Source of the DNA: Haemophilus haemolyticus
Lineage (GTDB): Bacteria; Pseudomonadota; Gammaproteobacteria; Enterobacterales; Pasteurellaceae
Length of the DNA: 64,000 nt
NCBI RefSeq assembly: GCF_001679045.1
Contig: NZ_LYCK01000001.1
Location: forward strand, 287,861 to 351,860
Direction of reading: 5' to 3'
Every line of letters begins with the position of its first letter. Within the stretch, counting starts at the first letter, position 1. The notes beneath the pieces were generated by a model. That model was not told where the DNA came from. It saw only the letters and a list, made by a program, of their open reading frames with translations, and did no database searches. Positions 37,899 to 47,771 of the stretch are shown piece by piece. The position numbers and the translations under genes are program-made.

Positions 37899-38897
37899 AT
37901 GCCCTTCTGGTATTCCAATTCCAAGCTTATTTGGCTCTTATCGCCTTTTTCTTTATTGTTTTGGTTGATTAGCCAACTTCGTCGCGCCTTATTCTCTTTG
38001 GGGCTCAAGTCTTCTTATCGCGCACCCAAACCGGTGATAATTGTGGGGAATTTGTCTGTTGGTGGAAATGGCAAAACGCCTGTGGTTATTTGGCTTGTGG
38101 AAGAATTAAAAAAACGAGGTTTGCGCGTAGGTGTTATTTCTCGTGGTTACGGAAGCAAATCTAAAACTTATCCGTTATTCGTCACTGAAAATACGAATCC
38201 AATTGAAGGTGGCGATGAGCCAGTATTGATCGCGAAACGTACCAATGCGCCGGTAGTGATTTCCCCGAATCGCCAGCAAGCGATTGAATTACTCTTAAGC
38301 CAAGCAGAGTGCGATATTATTATTTCTGACGATGGCTTGCAGCATTATCAATTACAGCGTGATTTGGAAATTGTCGTAATGGACGCTGAGCGCGCGTTGG
38401 GAAATGGTTTTGTATTGCCAGCAGGCCCATTGCGTGAATTACCAAGTCGATTAAAATCCATAGATTTTGTGATCACTAATGGTGGAAAAAATCAGTATTC
38501 AGATGTAGTTATGCGTCTCGTGCCTCATTTCGCGATTAATTTAAAAACCAATGAAAAACGCCAATTAAATGAATTTCAATCAGGCGTTGGTATTGCAGGG
38601 ATTGGCAATCCTCAGCGTTTTTTTACCATGTTAGAAAAGTTAGGGATTCAACTACAGCAAACTCAAGCATTTCAAGATCATCAACATTTTGAAGCATCTC
38701 AATTAGAAAAACTTGCTGAAAATCAACCGCTCTTTATGACGGAAAAAGATGCCGTAAAATGCCAATCTTTTGCTAAAGATAATTGGTGGTATGTCCCTGT
38801 GGATGCGGAGATTATTGAGGCTGAAAAACAACGTGAAAATTTACCGCTCTTTTGGGCCAAAATAGACAAACTTGTGGAGCAATACAGAAATGTCTGA
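37899..38897 (+). CDS. lpxK: Tetraacyldisaccharide 4'-kinase
   Basis: Adds the 4'-phosphate to make lipid IVA at the inner membrane; 332 residues. An N-terminal membrane anchor (residues about 8-25) is followed by the P-loop-like [21 protein letters not shown], the GGDEP motif and [17 protein letters not shown]. Its last eight bases overlap the start of the small Trm112-like gene. Confidence 0.95.
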   Translation: MPFWYSNSKLIWLLSPFSLLFWLISQLRRALFSLGLKSSYRAPKPVIIVGNLSVGGNGKTPVVIWLVEELKKRGLRVGVISRGYGSKSKTYPLFVTENTNPIEGGDEPVLIAKRTNAPVVISPNRQQAIELLLSQAECDIIISDDGLQHYQLQRDLEIVVMDAERALGNGFVLPAGPLRELPSRLKSIDFVITNGGKNQYSDVVMRLVPHFAINLKTNEKRQLNEFQSGVGIAGIGNPQRFFTMLEKLGIQLQQTQAFQDHQHFEASQLEKLAENQPLFMTEKDAVKCQSFAKDNWWYVPVDAEIIEAEKQRENLPLFWAKIDKLVEQYRNV

Positions 38898-39075
38898 AAA
38901 GATTAATCCTCAGTTGCTTGAAGTGATTGCTTGCCCTCGTTGTTTAGCTTGATTGCAATATGATCAAGAAAATCAACGATTAATTTGTTGTTATGAACAT
39001 ATTGCTTATCCTATTAAAAATGGTGTGCCAGTGTTGCTTGCCGATAAAGCTGAAATATTAAAGAATAAGGAATAA
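38890..39075 (+). pseudogene. ycaR: Trm112/YcaR-like zinc-ribbon gene with an in-frame TGA
   Basis: A 62-codon frame starts at ATG 38890, overlaps lpxK by 8 bases and ends four bases before kdsB, exactly where E. coli has ycaR. The translation ([20 protein letters not shown], stop, LQYDQENQRLICC ... GVPVLLADKAEIL) matches the Trm112-like family. Codon 21 is TGA at 38950-38952, where a basic residue is expected; CGA to TGA is the simplest change. The rest of the frame is intact, so the lesion is recent, a sequencing error, or read through. The four-Cys zinc ribbon is split by the stop. Confidence 0.85.
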
Positions 39076-39078
39076 ATT

Positions 39079-39843
39079 ATGTCATTTACCGTGATTATCC
39101 CCGCTCGTTTTGCATCAAGTCGTTTGCCTGGAAAACCTCTTGCTGATATTGCGGGTAAGCCAATGATTCAACATGTATTTGAGAAAGCACTGCAGTCTGG
39201 GGCGAGCCGAGTGATTATTGCCACCGATAATGAAAATGTGGCTGATGTTGCCAAAAGTTTTGGTGCGGAAGTGTGTATGACTTCGGTTAATCATAATTCT
39301 GGTACAGAACGTTTAGCGGAAGTGGTAGAAAAATTAGCGATTCCTGACAATGAAATCATTGTCAATATTCAAGGCGATGAGCCTTTGATTCCTCCCGTTA
39401 TCGTGCGACAAGTGGCAGATAATTTAGCAAAATTTAATGTAAATATGGCAAGCCTTGCGGTAAAAATTCATGATGCGGAGGAATTATTCAATCCAAATGC
39501 AGTGAAAGTGTTAACAGATAAAGAGGGCTATGTACTGTATTTTTCCCGTTCAGTTATTCCTTACGATCGTGATCAGTTTATGAATTTACATAATGTTCAG
39601 AAAGTACAGCTCGCGGATGCTTACTTACGTCATATTGGCATTTACGCATATCGTGCGGGGTTCATAAAACAATATGTGCAATGGGCGCCGACTCAACTTG
39701 AAAATCTAGAAAAACTTGAGCAGCTTCGTGTGTTATATAACGGTGAACGCATTCACGTGGAACTTGCGAAAGAAGTGCCTGCAGTGGGGGTCGATACCGC
39801 TGAAGATTTGGAAAAAGTGCGGGCAATTTTAGCGGCGAATTAA
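39079..39843 (+). CDS. kdsB: CMP-KDO synthetase
   Basis: 3-deoxy-manno-octulosonate cytidylyltransferase, 254 residues, which activates KDO for addition to lipid A. The nucleotide-binding N-terminus [15 protein letters not shown], the metal-binding [11 protein letters not shown] and the C-terminal [12 protein letters not shown] are all present. It is followed by uvrC after one base. Grouping with msbA and lpxK ties it to the lipopolysaccharide supply block. Confidence 0.96.
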   Translation: MSFTVIIPARFASSRLPGKPLADIAGKPMIQHVFEKALQSGASRVIIATDNENVADVAKSFGAEVCMTSVNHNSGTERLAEVVEKLAIPDNEIIVNIQGDEPLIPPVIVRQVADNLAKFNVNMASLAVKIHDAEELFNPNAVKVLTDKEGYVLYFSRSVIPYDRDQFMNLHNVQKVQLADAYLRHIGIYAYRAGFIKQYVQWAPTQLENLEKLEQLRVLYNGERIHVELAKEVPAVGVDTAEDLEKVRAILAAN

Positions 39844-39844
39844 A

Positions 39845-41674
39845 ATGTTTGATGCTAAAAAATTCTTAGCGGATGTCTCTCACGAACCTGGTGTTTATCG
39901 TATGTATGACGATAAAGATCAGGTTATCTATGTTGGGAAAGCAAAGGATTTAAAAAAACGTCTTTCAAGCTATTTTCGTAAAAATCTGAGCAGTAAAAAA
40001 ACAGAAACGTTGGTGGCATCCATTCATCATATTGACACCACGCTAACTTCATCTGAAACGGAAGCTTTACTGCTAGAGCATAATTTTATCAAGCTTTATC
40101 AGCCTCGTTATAACGTATTATTACGTGATGATAAATCCTATCCATTTATTTTATTAACCAAAGAACGTCATCCAAGAATCACTTCCTATCGTGGATCTAA
40201 AAAATTTGCAGGTGAATATTTCGGGCCTTATCCTCACGCGGGAGCCGTGCGTGAAACCTTATCGCTTTTGCAAAAACTTTTCCCTGTTCGACAATGTGAA
40301 AATTCCGTTTATTCCAACCGCTCTCGTCCTTGTTTGCAATATCAAATTGGGCGTTGTACTGCGCCTTGTGTACAGGGATATGTTTCTGATGAAGAATATA
40401 ATCAGCAAGTTGAATTAGCCCGTTTATTTTTACAAGGCAAAGATCAACAGGTGTTAGATTATTTAATCGGTAAAATGGAGCAGGCAAGCAGAAATTTAGA
40501 TTTTGAACAGGCTGCGCGTTATCGTGATCAGATTCAGGCGGTACGTTCAGTTATTGAAAAACAATTTGTATCCAATGAACGTTTAGATGATATGGATATT
40601 ATGTCCATCGCTTATCAACACGGTTTAGCCTGCGTACAAGTGATGTTTATTCGTCAAGGAAAAGTGCTAGGCAATCGCAGTTACTTCCCAAAAGTACCCG
40701 CCAATACGGATTTATCAGAACTTACCGAAACTTTTGTCGGGCAATTTTATTTACAAGCTCATCAAGGACGAAGTATCCCGAATAGCATTATTGTCGATCG
40801 TCAATTAGCTGAAAAATCAGAGCTTGAACAACTTCTTACAGATCAAGCCGGCAGAAAAGTGATGATTCAAGAAAGCGTAAAAGGCGATAAGAGTAAATAC
40901 TTACAGCTCGCACAAGTTAATGCTAAAGCGGCTTTAAATGTACAACTTAAACAATCTTCACGAATGTCAGAGCGTTATCAAGCGTTGTGTGATCTGTTAA
41001 ATCTTCCTGAAATTAAGCGTATGGAATGTTTCGATATAAGCCACACGATGGGAAATCAAACGGTAGCATCTTGTGTTGTCTTTAATCAAGAAGGTCCAAT
41101 GAAATCTGATTATCGTCGTTTTAATATTGAAGGGATTACTGGTGGGGATGATTATGCTGCGATGGAACAAGCGTTGCAGAAACGTTATGAGCGTGATTTA
41201 GAAGAAGATAAAATTCCTGATATTATTTTTATTGATGGTGGAAAAGGGCAATTAAATCGTGCATTGAATGTATTCCAACATCTTCAAGTAAAATGGGATA
41301 AAAATAGACCGCACTTAATTGGCGTAGCAAAAGGTGTGGATCGTCGAGCAGGGCAGGAAGTACTGATCATCAGCAAACAAGACCGCGAAATTCATTTGCC
41401 TGATGATAGTTTAGCATTGCATTTGATTCAACACATTCGTGATGAAAGCCATAATCACGCAATAAGCGGGCACCGTAAAAAACGTCAAAAAGCCTTTACA
41501 CAAAGTGGTTTAGAAACCATTGAAGGTGTGGGCGCTAAACGTCGTCAGGCTTTACTGAAATATCTTGGTGGTTTGCAAGGTGTGAAAAAGGCGACTTTAG
41601 ATGAAATAGCCTCTGTACCTGGAATTTCCCTTAAACTTGCCGAAACGATTTTTGAAACGCTCAAAAACGATTAA
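39845..41674 (+). CDS. uvrC: Excinuclease ABC subunit C
   Basis: Makes both incisions in nucleotide excision repair; 609 residues. The GIY-YIG domain [20 protein letters not shown] lies at the N-terminus (3' incision), a UVR motif around residues 200-235 binds UvrB, the RNase H-like domain with FDISHTMGN and [10 protein letters not shown] makes the 5' incision, and a helix-hairpin-helix pair ([26 protein letters not shown]) ends the protein. Confidence 0.96.
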   Translation: MFDAKKFLADVSHEPGVYRMYDDKDQVIYVGKAKDLKKRLSSYFRKNLSSKKTETLVASIHHIDTTLTSSETEALLLEHNFIKLYQPRYNVLLRDDKSYPFILLTKERHPRITSYRGSKKFAGEYFGPYPHAGAVRETLSLLQKLFPVRQCENSVYSNRSRPCLQYQIGRCTAPCVQGYVSDEEYNQQVELARLFLQGKDQQVLDYLIGKMEQASRNLDFEQAARYRDQIQAVRSVIEKQFVSNERLDDMDIMSIAYQHGLACVQVMFIRQGKVLGNRSYFPKVPANTDLSELTETFVGQFYLQAHQGRSIPNSIIVDRQLAEKSELEQLLTDQAGRKVMIQESVKGDKSKYLQLAQVNAKAALNVQLKQSSRMSERYQALCDLLNLPEIKRMECFDISHTMGNQTVASCVVFNQEGPMKSDYRRFNIEGITGGDDYAAMEQALQKRYERDLEEDKIPDIIFIDGGKGQLNRALNVFQHLQVKWDKNRPHLIGVAKGVDRRAGQEVLIISKQDREIHLPDDSLALHLIQHIRDESHNHAISGHRKKRQKAFTQSGLETIEGVGAKRRQALLKYLGGLQGVKKATLDEIASVPGISLKLAETIFETLKND

Positions 41675-41771
41675 TCAATTATCTCTTAAATGTAAATAAC
41701 GATTGCTTTTCATCATAAAGCCATTATGATCCGCACTTTCGGATTTATTTAACTCTATTATAGGAAAAATT

Positions 41772-42485
41772 ATGTTTGAATGGATTACTGATCCTGAAGC
41801 GTGGATATCACTTGCAACACTTGCTGCTTTGGAGATCGTTTTAGGGGTCGATAATATTATTTTTATTAGTATCCTAGTTGGGCGTTTACCTGAAAGCCAA
41901 CGCCAGTCTGGTCGTATTGTTGGACTTGGTTTAGCAATGCTGACAAGAATTTTACTTTTAATGTCACTGGCGTGGATGATGAAGCTTACTGCACCGTTAT
42001 TTACTGTGTTTAATCAAGAAATTTCTGGGCGTGATTTGATTTTATTAATCGGTGGTTTATTCCTGATTGTAAAAAGTTTAGGCGAAATTAAAGAAGCAAT
42101 CAATCATCAAGACCATCATGAATCGGAAAGAAAAAATAAAGTGAGTTATCTTGGCGTATTAATTCAAATTGCAGTGCTAGATATTGTATTTTCTTTAGAT
42201 TCCGTGATTACAGCAGTAGGTATGGCAAGCCACCTTCCTGTTATGATTTTGGCGATTATTATTGCCGTTGGCGTGATGATGTTTGCGGCAAAACCAATCG
42301 GCGATTTTGTGGATACACACCCAACGTTGAAAATTCTAGCTTTAGCCTTCTTAGTTTTAGTAGGAATTAGTTTAATTGCAGAAAGTTTAGATATTCACAT
42401 CCCGAAAGGTTACATCTATTTTGCAATGGGATTCTCTGTTGTGGTCGAAATGATCAATATTCGAATGAGAAAACGGATTAAATAG
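41772..42485 (+). CDS. TerC-family integral membrane protein
   Basis: 237 residues with about seven membrane segments. The TerC family motifs LEIVLGVDNIIFISI near residue 22 and LDIVFSLDSVITAVG near residue 133 carry buried Asp residues thought to bind metal. Members have been linked to manganese export and to tellurite resistance clusters; nothing here points to tellurite. The start follows AGGAAAAATT. Monocistronic, ending in a strong hairpin. Confidence 0.88.
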   Translation: MFEWITDPEAWISLATLAALEIVLGVDNIIFISILVGRLPESQRQSGRIVGLGLAMLTRILLLMSLAWMMKLTAPLFTVFNQEISGRDLILLIGGLFLIVKSLGEIKEAINHQDHHESERKNKVSYLGVLIQIAVLDIVFSLDSVITAVGMASHLPVMILAIIIAVGVMMFAAKPIGDFVDTHPTLKILALAFLVLVGISLIAESLDIHIPKGYIYFAMGFSVVVEMINIRMRKRIK

Positions 42486-42502
42486 AAGATTAAAAATAAT
42501 TT

Positions 42503-42546
42503 AAGGGCTGAGTTCTGTGATTTGAGGAACTTGGCCCTTTTAGTTT
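42503..42546 (+). terminator. Terminator of the TerC-family gene
   Basis: Outer arms AAGGGC / GCCCTT and inner arms AGTTC / GAACT form a long interrupted stem followed by TTTTAGTTTATTT. The remaining leader to gshAB (42547-42659) is AT-rich with no feature I can name. Confidence 0.75.
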
Positions 42547-42659
42547 ATTTAGTTAATTTTTATATAACTAAATTATCTATTCAGTTCCATTTCAACATAA
42601 AGCAGACTCTTTTAGTGTGGTATTATTTCAATAAAAGTTTTTATTTGAAAGGGGACATA

Positions 42660-44948
42660 ATGAAATTACAACGATTGGTTAAACAATATCAACTAGGTTT
42701 ACTTTTTCAGCAAGGTCAATTTGGTTTAGAAAAGGAAAGTCAACGTATTGACGATAAGGGGAATATTGTGACGACCCCCCATCCACGAGTATTTGGTAAC
42801 CGTTCTTATCATCCCTATATTCAAACAGATTTTGCCGAGAGTCAGCTTGAGTTGATTACGCCACCAAATGCTAAACTGGAAGATAGCCTACGTTGGCTTT
42901 CTGCAATTCATGAGGTGGTGCAGCGTTCTTTACCTGAAAATGAATACATTTTCCCATTTAGTATGCCTGCAGGATTACCACCAGAAAATGAGATTCAAGA
43001 GGCTCATCTTGATAAACAGGAAGATGTTGAATATCGCGAGCATCTGTCTAAACAATATGGAAAATACAAGCAAATGGTAAGTGGAATTCACTACAATTTC
43101 CAACTGTCATCTGAATTTGTGAAAGCTGTATTCCTGTTGCAAGATGAATATGTTCATCTTAAAGATTTTCAGAATGCTTTATATATGAAATTGGCTAATA
43201 ATTTTCTACGATATCAGTGGATTTTAGTTTATTTACTTGCAGCAAGTCCGACAGTGGAAGCCAATTATTTTTCTCGAAATAGCGTACTGAATTTTCCTTT
43301 GAAAGAGGGGCAGTTAGTACGTAGTTTACGTTCTAGTCCCTATGGTTACGTTAATTCATCTAATGTTGTAGTGAATCATGATAACCTTGAAAATTATGTA
43401 GAAACATTAGAGTTTCAAGTTAAATCTGGCCATTTGATTGCAGAAAAAGAATTTTATTCTAATGTTCGTTTACGAGGTTCGAAAAAAGCCCGTGAATTGC
43501 TAGAAAAAGGCGTTCAATATGCAGAATTTCGTTTGTTTGATTTGAATCCACTTGAGCCATATGGTATCAGTCTAGATGATGCAAAATTTATTCATACTTT
43601 CTTATTAGGAATGTTATGGCTTGATGAGACAAGTGGTCAAAAAGAAGTAGAGCTTGGTAAACAAAGATTATATCAAGTATCCCTTGAAGATCCTCGTGAG
43701 CAAACAGCATTTCGAGAAGAGGGGGAAGCAATATTGCGCCAAATTGTTAATATGTTGAAAATTATCAATGCAGATGAAAGAGCGGTTAAAATTTCGGAAG
43801 AAAAATTGGTGCAATTGGCAGAGCCAAGTCTAACAGTAAATGGAAAATTGCTTAAAGCGATTGAGCAGGAGGGAAGTTATAAAGCCTTGGGGGTAAAACT
43901 TGCGAAGCTATATAAAGCTCAAGCTTTTAAACGTTTTTACGCTTTATCTGCATTTGATAATATGGAGCTTTCTACTCAAGCTTTATTATTTGATTTAATT
44001 CAAAAAGGTGTTACAACTGAAATTTTAGATGAGAATGATCAATTTCTTGCACTTAAATTTGATGAACGCCTTGAATATGTTAAAAATGGTAATATGACTA
44101 GCTACGATCAATATATCTCACCGTTGATTATGGAAAATAAAGTAGTGACGAAGAAAGTATTATCAAAGGCTGGTTTTAATGTACCAAAAAGCTTGGAATT
44201 TACATCGATTGAACAAGCTGTTACACATTATGCTTTATTTGAAGGGCGCGCTGTCGTTATTAAGCCAAAATCTACAAATTATGGTTTAGGGATCACAATT
44301 TTCAAACAGGGTGTTACACATAGAGATGATTTTGTCAAAGCGATTGAGATTGCTTTTCGCGAAGATAAAGAAGTGATGGTTGAAGATTATTTAGTTGGTA
44401 CAGAATATCGCTTCTTTGTTTTGGGGGATGAAACGCTTGCAGTGTTGTTGCGTGTACCTGCAAATGTTATTGGTGATGGAAAGAACACGGTGCGTGAATT
44501 GGTCGAGATAAAAAATTCAGATCCTTTGCGGGGAGATGGTTCTCGTTCACCTCTCAAAAAGATCGCTTTAGGTGACATAGAATTATTACAGTTAAAAGAA
44601 CAAGGATTAGCACCTGATAGTATACCTCAGGCTGGTCAAATTGTGCAGTTACGTGCTAATTCTAATATCAGTACAGGTGGTGATTCTATTGATATGACTG
44701 ATAAAATGCATGAGAGTTATAAACAGATTGCTGTAGGGGTTGCTCGTGCGATGGGGGCTAAAGTTTGCGGGGTCGATTTAATTATTCCTGATTTAACAAA
44801 ACAAGCTGAACCATCCTTAAATTCCTGGGGAGTAATTGAAGCTAATTTTAATCCAATGATGATGATGCATATTTTCCCTTATCAAGGTAAATCAAGAAGA
44901 TTGACTAAGAACGTCATTAAAATGTTATTTCCAAATATAGAAATGTAG
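42660..44948 (+). CDS. gshAB: Bifunctional glutathione synthase (GshAB/GshF)
   Basis: Fused enzyme of 762 residues that makes glutathione from Glu, Cys and Gly. The N-terminal half (to about residue 450) is glutamate-cysteine ligase, with FGLEKESQRI, the Glu- and Gln-rich FAESQLELITPP and NVRLRGSKKARELL. The C-terminal half is an ATP-grasp ligase with VVIKPKSTNYGLGITIF, MVEDYLVGTEYRFFVLG and GVIEANFNPMMMMHIF. The start ATG 42660 follows GAAAGGGG; the frame upstream to 42522 is leader. The gene contains no exact uptake signal and ends 20 bases before a decayed insertion sequence. Confidence 0.93.
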   Translation: MKLQRLVKQYQLGLLFQQGQFGLEKESQRIDDKGNIVTTPHPRVFGNRSYHPYIQTDFAESQLELITPPNAKLEDSLRWLSAIHEVVQRSLPENEYIFPFSMPAGLPPENEIQEAHLDKQEDVEYREHLSKQYGKYKQMVSGIHYNFQLSSEFVKAVFLLQDEYVHLKDFQNALYMKLANNFLRYQWILVYLLAASPTVEANYFSRNSVLNFPLKEGQLVRSLRSSPYGYVNSSNVVVNHDNLENYVETLEFQVKSGHLIAEKEFYSNVRLRGSKKARELLEKGVQYAEFRLFDLNPLEPYGISLDDAKFIHTFLLGMLWLDETSGQKEVELGKQRLYQVSLEDPREQTAFREEGEAILRQIVNMLKIINADERAVKISEEKLVQLAEPSLTVNGKLLKAIEQEGSYKALGVKLAKLYKAQAFKRFYALSAFDNMELSTQALLFDLIQKGVTTEILDENDQFLALKFDERLEYVKNGNMTSYDQYISPLIMENKVVTKKVLSKAGFNVPKSLEFTSIEQAVTHYALFEGRAVVIKPKSTNYGLGITIFKQGVTHRDDFVKAIEIAFREDKEVMVEDYLVGTEYRFFVLGDETLAVLLRVPANVIGDGKNTVRELVEIKNSDPLRGDGSRSPLKKIALGDIELLQLKEQGLAPDSIPQAGQIVQLRANSNISTGGDSIDMTDKMHESYKQIAVGVARAMGAKVCGVDLIIPDLTKQAEPSLNSWGVIEANFNPMMMMHIFPYQGKSRRLTKNVIKMLFPNIEM

Positions 44949-45027
44949 TATCAACTTAAGTTAAGAAATGATCTGTATCCCAAGAGTTGGATTAAACAAA
45001 CCAACAATTGAGGTGCAGATTTTATTA

Positions 45028-45450
45028 TGGGTAAAAACTACACAATCGAATTTAAATTATAGGTTCTCCAATCTATTCTGAATTGAAAAATGATTATCAG
45101 AGAATCGGCTCATTTTTATAATATTCCCTCAGATACATTAGTTGGAACCTAGTTGAAACGCATTGAAAAAATAGCATAAATAGGCTGATTCCTTGTAATC
45201 CATTAGAACGACCCTCTATGAAATAAATATGCCCAAATGCCTCCTTCTAAAACGGAAGAAGACTGCTTACGTTTGATAATTTTACAGCTGGAAGCGGAGG
45301 TGGCTTATTTAAAGGGGGGCGAATACTCCAACTTTAGGATGAAATCAAACAACGGAAATTATCCAAACGCCAAAGGATTAAACAAAGCTTGTGGTGTCAT
45401 TTTATTCAGCCCAAGGCTGGCAGTATTAAATGGTGATTTATCGTTGAATC
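45028..45450 (+). pseudogene. IS3-family orfA remnant
   Basis: Starting at ATG 45028 the translation reads MGKNYTIEFKL then a stop, and continues in broken pieces (ESAHFYNIPSDTLVGTWLKR, then MPPSKTEEDCLRLIILQLEA) that fit a helix-turn-helix orfA with a leucine-zipper region. There are several nonsense codons and at least one frameshift. From about 45345 another frame reads KLSKRQRIKQAL, the usual end of orfA, and then jumps directly into sequence near the end of orfB (AQGWQY). This marks the internal deletion. Confidence 0.75.
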
Positions 45451-45690
45451 TTGGCTGAACATGGTATCATTCAAAGTATGTCGAGAAAAGGGAATTGCTT
45501 GGACAATGCCGCAATGGAAAGTTTCTTTGGGCGATTAAAAACGGAATGTTTTTACAAGAGGGAATTTAACAGTAGAGAGGAGATAATTGATGCTGTCAGG
45601 GATTATTGGGATTACTATAATCACCGACGGATTCAACTAAAATTAAAAGGACTGAGTCCGATACAATATCGAAAACAATCCTTTAAATAA
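45451..45690 (+). pseudogene. IS3-family transposase (orfB) C-terminal fragment
   Basis: The last 75 or so residues of an IS150-group DDE transposase: EHGIIQSMSRKGNCLDNAAM, ESFFGRLKTECFY and DYWDYYNHRRIQLKLKGLSP. The final catalytic Glu is in the MESFFGRLK stretch. The first two catalytic Asp residues are deleted, so it cannot be active. It ends four bases before the right inverted repeat. Confidence 0.85.
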
Positions 45691-45737
45691 CAGTCTAACT
45701 TTTTGGGGTCAGATCATTTAGACCGCATTTTTTTCGA

Positions 45738-46064
45738 TTAAGCTTTTTTCAAAAACTCAGATTTCAACATGATTTTGCCGCAATCGACGTTATGATCGCC
45801 ATTTACTAAGCGGATGTTTTTGAATTTTGTACCTTTTTTCAATACTTCTGATGAACCTTTTAATTTTAAATCTTTAATCAAAAGTACATCATCACCATCC
45901 GCAAGCAAATTCCCATTGCTGTCTTTTACGATCAGTTGATCGTCATCTGATTCTTGAATTTCATTATTATCCCATTCATTACCACAATCAGGGCAAACAA
46001 AATTAATTGAATCGTGGTAAACGTATTCACTTTGACATTTTGGGCAATTAGGCATTTGATCCAT
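45738..46064 (-). CDS. yjdM: PhnA/YjdM-like zinc-ribbon protein
   Basis: 108 residues with an N-terminal zinc ribbon ([20 protein letters not shown] then DCGNEW) and a C-terminal beta-rich domain ([20 protein letters not shown]), the layout of E. coli YjdM, formerly called PhnA. The biochemical role is not established; the old link to phosphonate use is by name only. The start ATG 46064 follows AAGGAAAACCC; a longer frame to 46265 overlaps the divergent ytfJ and is rejected. Its downstream flank borders the decayed insertion sequence. Confidence 0.88.
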   Translation of the reverse strand: MDQMPNCPKCQSEYVYHDSINFVCPDCGNEWDNNEIQESDDDQLIVKDSNGNLLADGDDVLLIKDLKLKGSSEVLKKGTKFKNIRLVNGDHNVDCGKIMLKSEFLKKA

Positions 46065-46167
46065 TGGGTTTTCCTTCTTGATTACATATAATAGGCGCGC
46101 GAGTATAGCAAAAAAGATGTCTTTCGCCAAAGCGTGAAAGTTTTTAATAAATTTTTGAGGAAAATGT

Positions 46168-46722
46168 ATGAAAAAACAAATTCTTGCCTTAGTTTGTGGC
46201 GTGATGTTTAGTAGTTCGACTTGGGCACACAATTTGCAATTAGAGCAATCTTTACCATCGGTCAAAGTGAGTGAGTATGGTGAAATTGTACTTTCTGGAA
46301 AAGATACCGCGTTTCAACCTTGGGGTTCTGCGGGATTAGCGGGTAAAGTGCGTGTTGTCCATCATTTGGCTGGTAGAACTGCAGCAAAAGAGAAAAATCA
46401 GCCAATGATTGATGCTATAAAAGCATCTCATTTTAATCCTGCAAAATACCAAACAACGACCATTATTAATGCAGATGATGCGGTTGTTGGTACAGGTATG
46501 TTTGTAAAAAATAGTGCACAAAAAGGAAAACAGGAAAATCCACATAGCCAGGTTGTATTAGATGATAAAAGTGCGGTGAAAAATGCTTGGGGATTAAATC
46601 CTAAAGATAGTGCAATTATCGTGTTAGACAAAACGGGAAAAGTAAAATTTGTGAAAGAAGGAAAATTGTCTGATAGCGATATTCAGGCTGTTATTTCACT
46701 GGTGAATGGATTGACCAAATAA
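46168..46722 (+). CDS. ytfJ: YtfJ-family periplasmic protein
   Basis: 184 residues with a signal peptide ([20 protein letters not shown]) cleaved before His. The mature part has a thioredoxin-like fold pattern ([19 protein letters not shown], then [16 protein letters not shown]) without a CxxC, as in E. coli YtfJ. The function is unknown. It is transcribed divergently from yjdM and ends in a strong terminator. The internal KSAVKNA stretch is encoded by an uptake signal. Confidence 0.85.
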   Translation: MKKQILALVCGVMFSSSTWAHNLQLEQSLPSVKVSEYGEIVLSGKDTAFQPWGSAGLAGKVRVVHHLAGRTAAKEKNQPMIDAIKASHFNPAKYQTTTIINADDAVVGTGMFVKNSAQKGKQENPHSQVVLDDKSAVKNAWGLNPKDSAIIVLDKTGKVKFVKEGKLSDSDIQAVISLVNGLTK

Positions 46723-46740
46723 CGTAATACAAAGTAAAAA

Positions 46741-46772
46741 TCCCTAAGCCTTTCGACTTAGGGATTTTTTTA
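46741..46772 (+). terminator. ytfJ terminator
   Basis: An 8-base perfect stem TCCCTAAG / CTTAGGGA is followed by seven T, 19 bases after the ytfJ stop. Confidence 0.88.
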
Positions 46773-46779
46773 ATTCTGA

Positions 46780-46869
46780 TGGCGGAGGAATAGGGATTCG
46801 AACCCTAGGAGGGCGTAAACCCTCGCCGGTTTTCAAGACCGGTGCCTTCAACCACTCGACCATTCCTCC
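46780..46869 (-). tRNA. tRNA-Ser (anticodon TGA)
   Basis: A 90-base type II tRNA on the minus strand with acceptor GGAGGAA / TTCCTCC, anticodon TGA in CTTGAAA, a long variable arm (GCGAGGGTTTACGCCCTC), T-loop GGGTTCGAATCCC, discriminator G and an encoded CCA. It stands alone. Confidence 0.97.
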
Positions 46870-47049
46870 GTGATTGATGGGCGTAGTATAATGAATATTT
46901 TATTGATGTAAACAGAAATCTCATGATTTAAGTTTAGGTGATGATAATTTATTCATTTTGATGAAATTAATTCTATCAATACCATTGACTTTTTTACCCT
47001 TAGCCCTTACTTTACAGAAGAATTTTTACTTATTTTACAAGGAGCTTTT

Positions 47050-47712
47050 ATGCAATCACGTCTTATTGTGGATGCTCAGCAGGAATCTCTACTCAGTACA
47101 CATAAAGTGTTGCGTAACACGTATTTTTTATTGGGATTAACCATGGCATTTTCAGCGGTTGTTGCGTTTATTTCAATGAGCCTAAACTTGCCATATCCAA
47201 ATATTATTGTGTTATTAGTGGGTTTTTATGGCTTACTTTTCTTAACAAATAAATTAGCTGATCGTCCTGCTGGTATTTTGGCGGCCTTTGCTTTCACCGG
47301 ATTTATGGGATATACCATCGGGCCAATTTTAAATATGTATGTGGCACGTGGAATGGAAGATTTGATTATGCTTGCATTCGCAGGAACTGCTATCGTATTT
47401 TTCGCGTGTTCTGCTTATGTATTGACTACGAAAAAAGATATGTCATTTTTATCAAGCGCAATGTTTGCATTATTTATTGTGCTATTACTTGGTATGATGG
47501 CAAGTTTCTTCTTCCAAATTCCTGCGTTATCAGTCGCAATTAGTGCATTATTTGTTGTGTTTTCTACAATGACTATTTTGTATGAAACCAGTAATATTAT
47601 CCATGGTGGTGAAACGAATTACATTCGCGCAACCGTGAATATTTATGTTTCAATCTACAATTTATTCTTGAGTTTATTAAGATTACTTTCTATCTTCTCA
47701 AGCGATGAATAA
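47050..47712 (+). CDS. BI-1 (Bax inhibitor-1 / YccA) family membrane protein
   Basis: 220 residues with about seven membrane segments (for example [39 protein letters not shown]) and a C-terminus with the paired acidic residues typical of the family ([20 protein letters not shown]). E. coli YccA modulates the FtsH protease; the same role is possible here but not shown. The start follows AAGGAGC. Ends in a strong hairpin. Confidence 0.9.
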   Translation: MQSRLIVDAQQESLLSTHKVLRNTYFLLGLTMAFSAVVAFISMSLNLPYPNIIVLLVGFYGLLFLTNKLADRPAGILAAFAFTGFMGYTIGPILNMYVARGMEDLIMLAFAGTAIVFFACSAYVLTTKKDMSFLSSAMFALFIVLLLGMMASFFFQIPALSVAISALFVVFSTMTILYETSNIIHGGETNYIRATVNIYVSIYNLFLSLLRLLSIFSSDE

Positions 47713-47733
47713 TGATTGAATTTTGACGTTGTG

Positions 47734-47761
47734 ACCCCACTTTTTAGTGGGGTTATTTTTT
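47734..47761 (+). terminator. Terminator of the BI-1 family gene
   Basis: Stem ACCCCACT / AGTGGGGT with a TTTT loop is followed by TATTTTTT. It ends 10 bases before the YcjF-like start codon, so its tail overlaps that gene's leader. Confidence 0.85.
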
Positions 47762-47771
47762 GGAATTGGCA

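Larger units (their letters stand above)
44969..45716 (+). mobile_element. Decayed IS3-family insertion sequence with internal deletion
   Basis: About 748 bases bounded by imperfect 23-base inverted repeats (44969-44991 and 45694-45716, about 17 of 23 matching, both with TGATCTG at the outer end). Inside are remnants of an orfA and the C-terminal end of an orfB. Intact members of this family are about 1.2-1.5 kb, so roughly half is gone. I see no target duplication. The stretch 44949-45737 has no other gene. Confidence 0.8.

Noticed and set aside
38950..38952. TGA as a selenocysteine codon
   Set aside because: Haemophilus can make selenoproteins, but the site is a zinc-ribbon position where relatives have a basic residue, not Cys, and I see no clear SECIS-like hairpin directly after it.
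45237..45458. 73-codon frame as an independent gene
   Set aside because: Part reads as IS3-family orfA (TEEDCLRLIILQLEA) and the rest is a shifted frame; it belongs to the decayed element.
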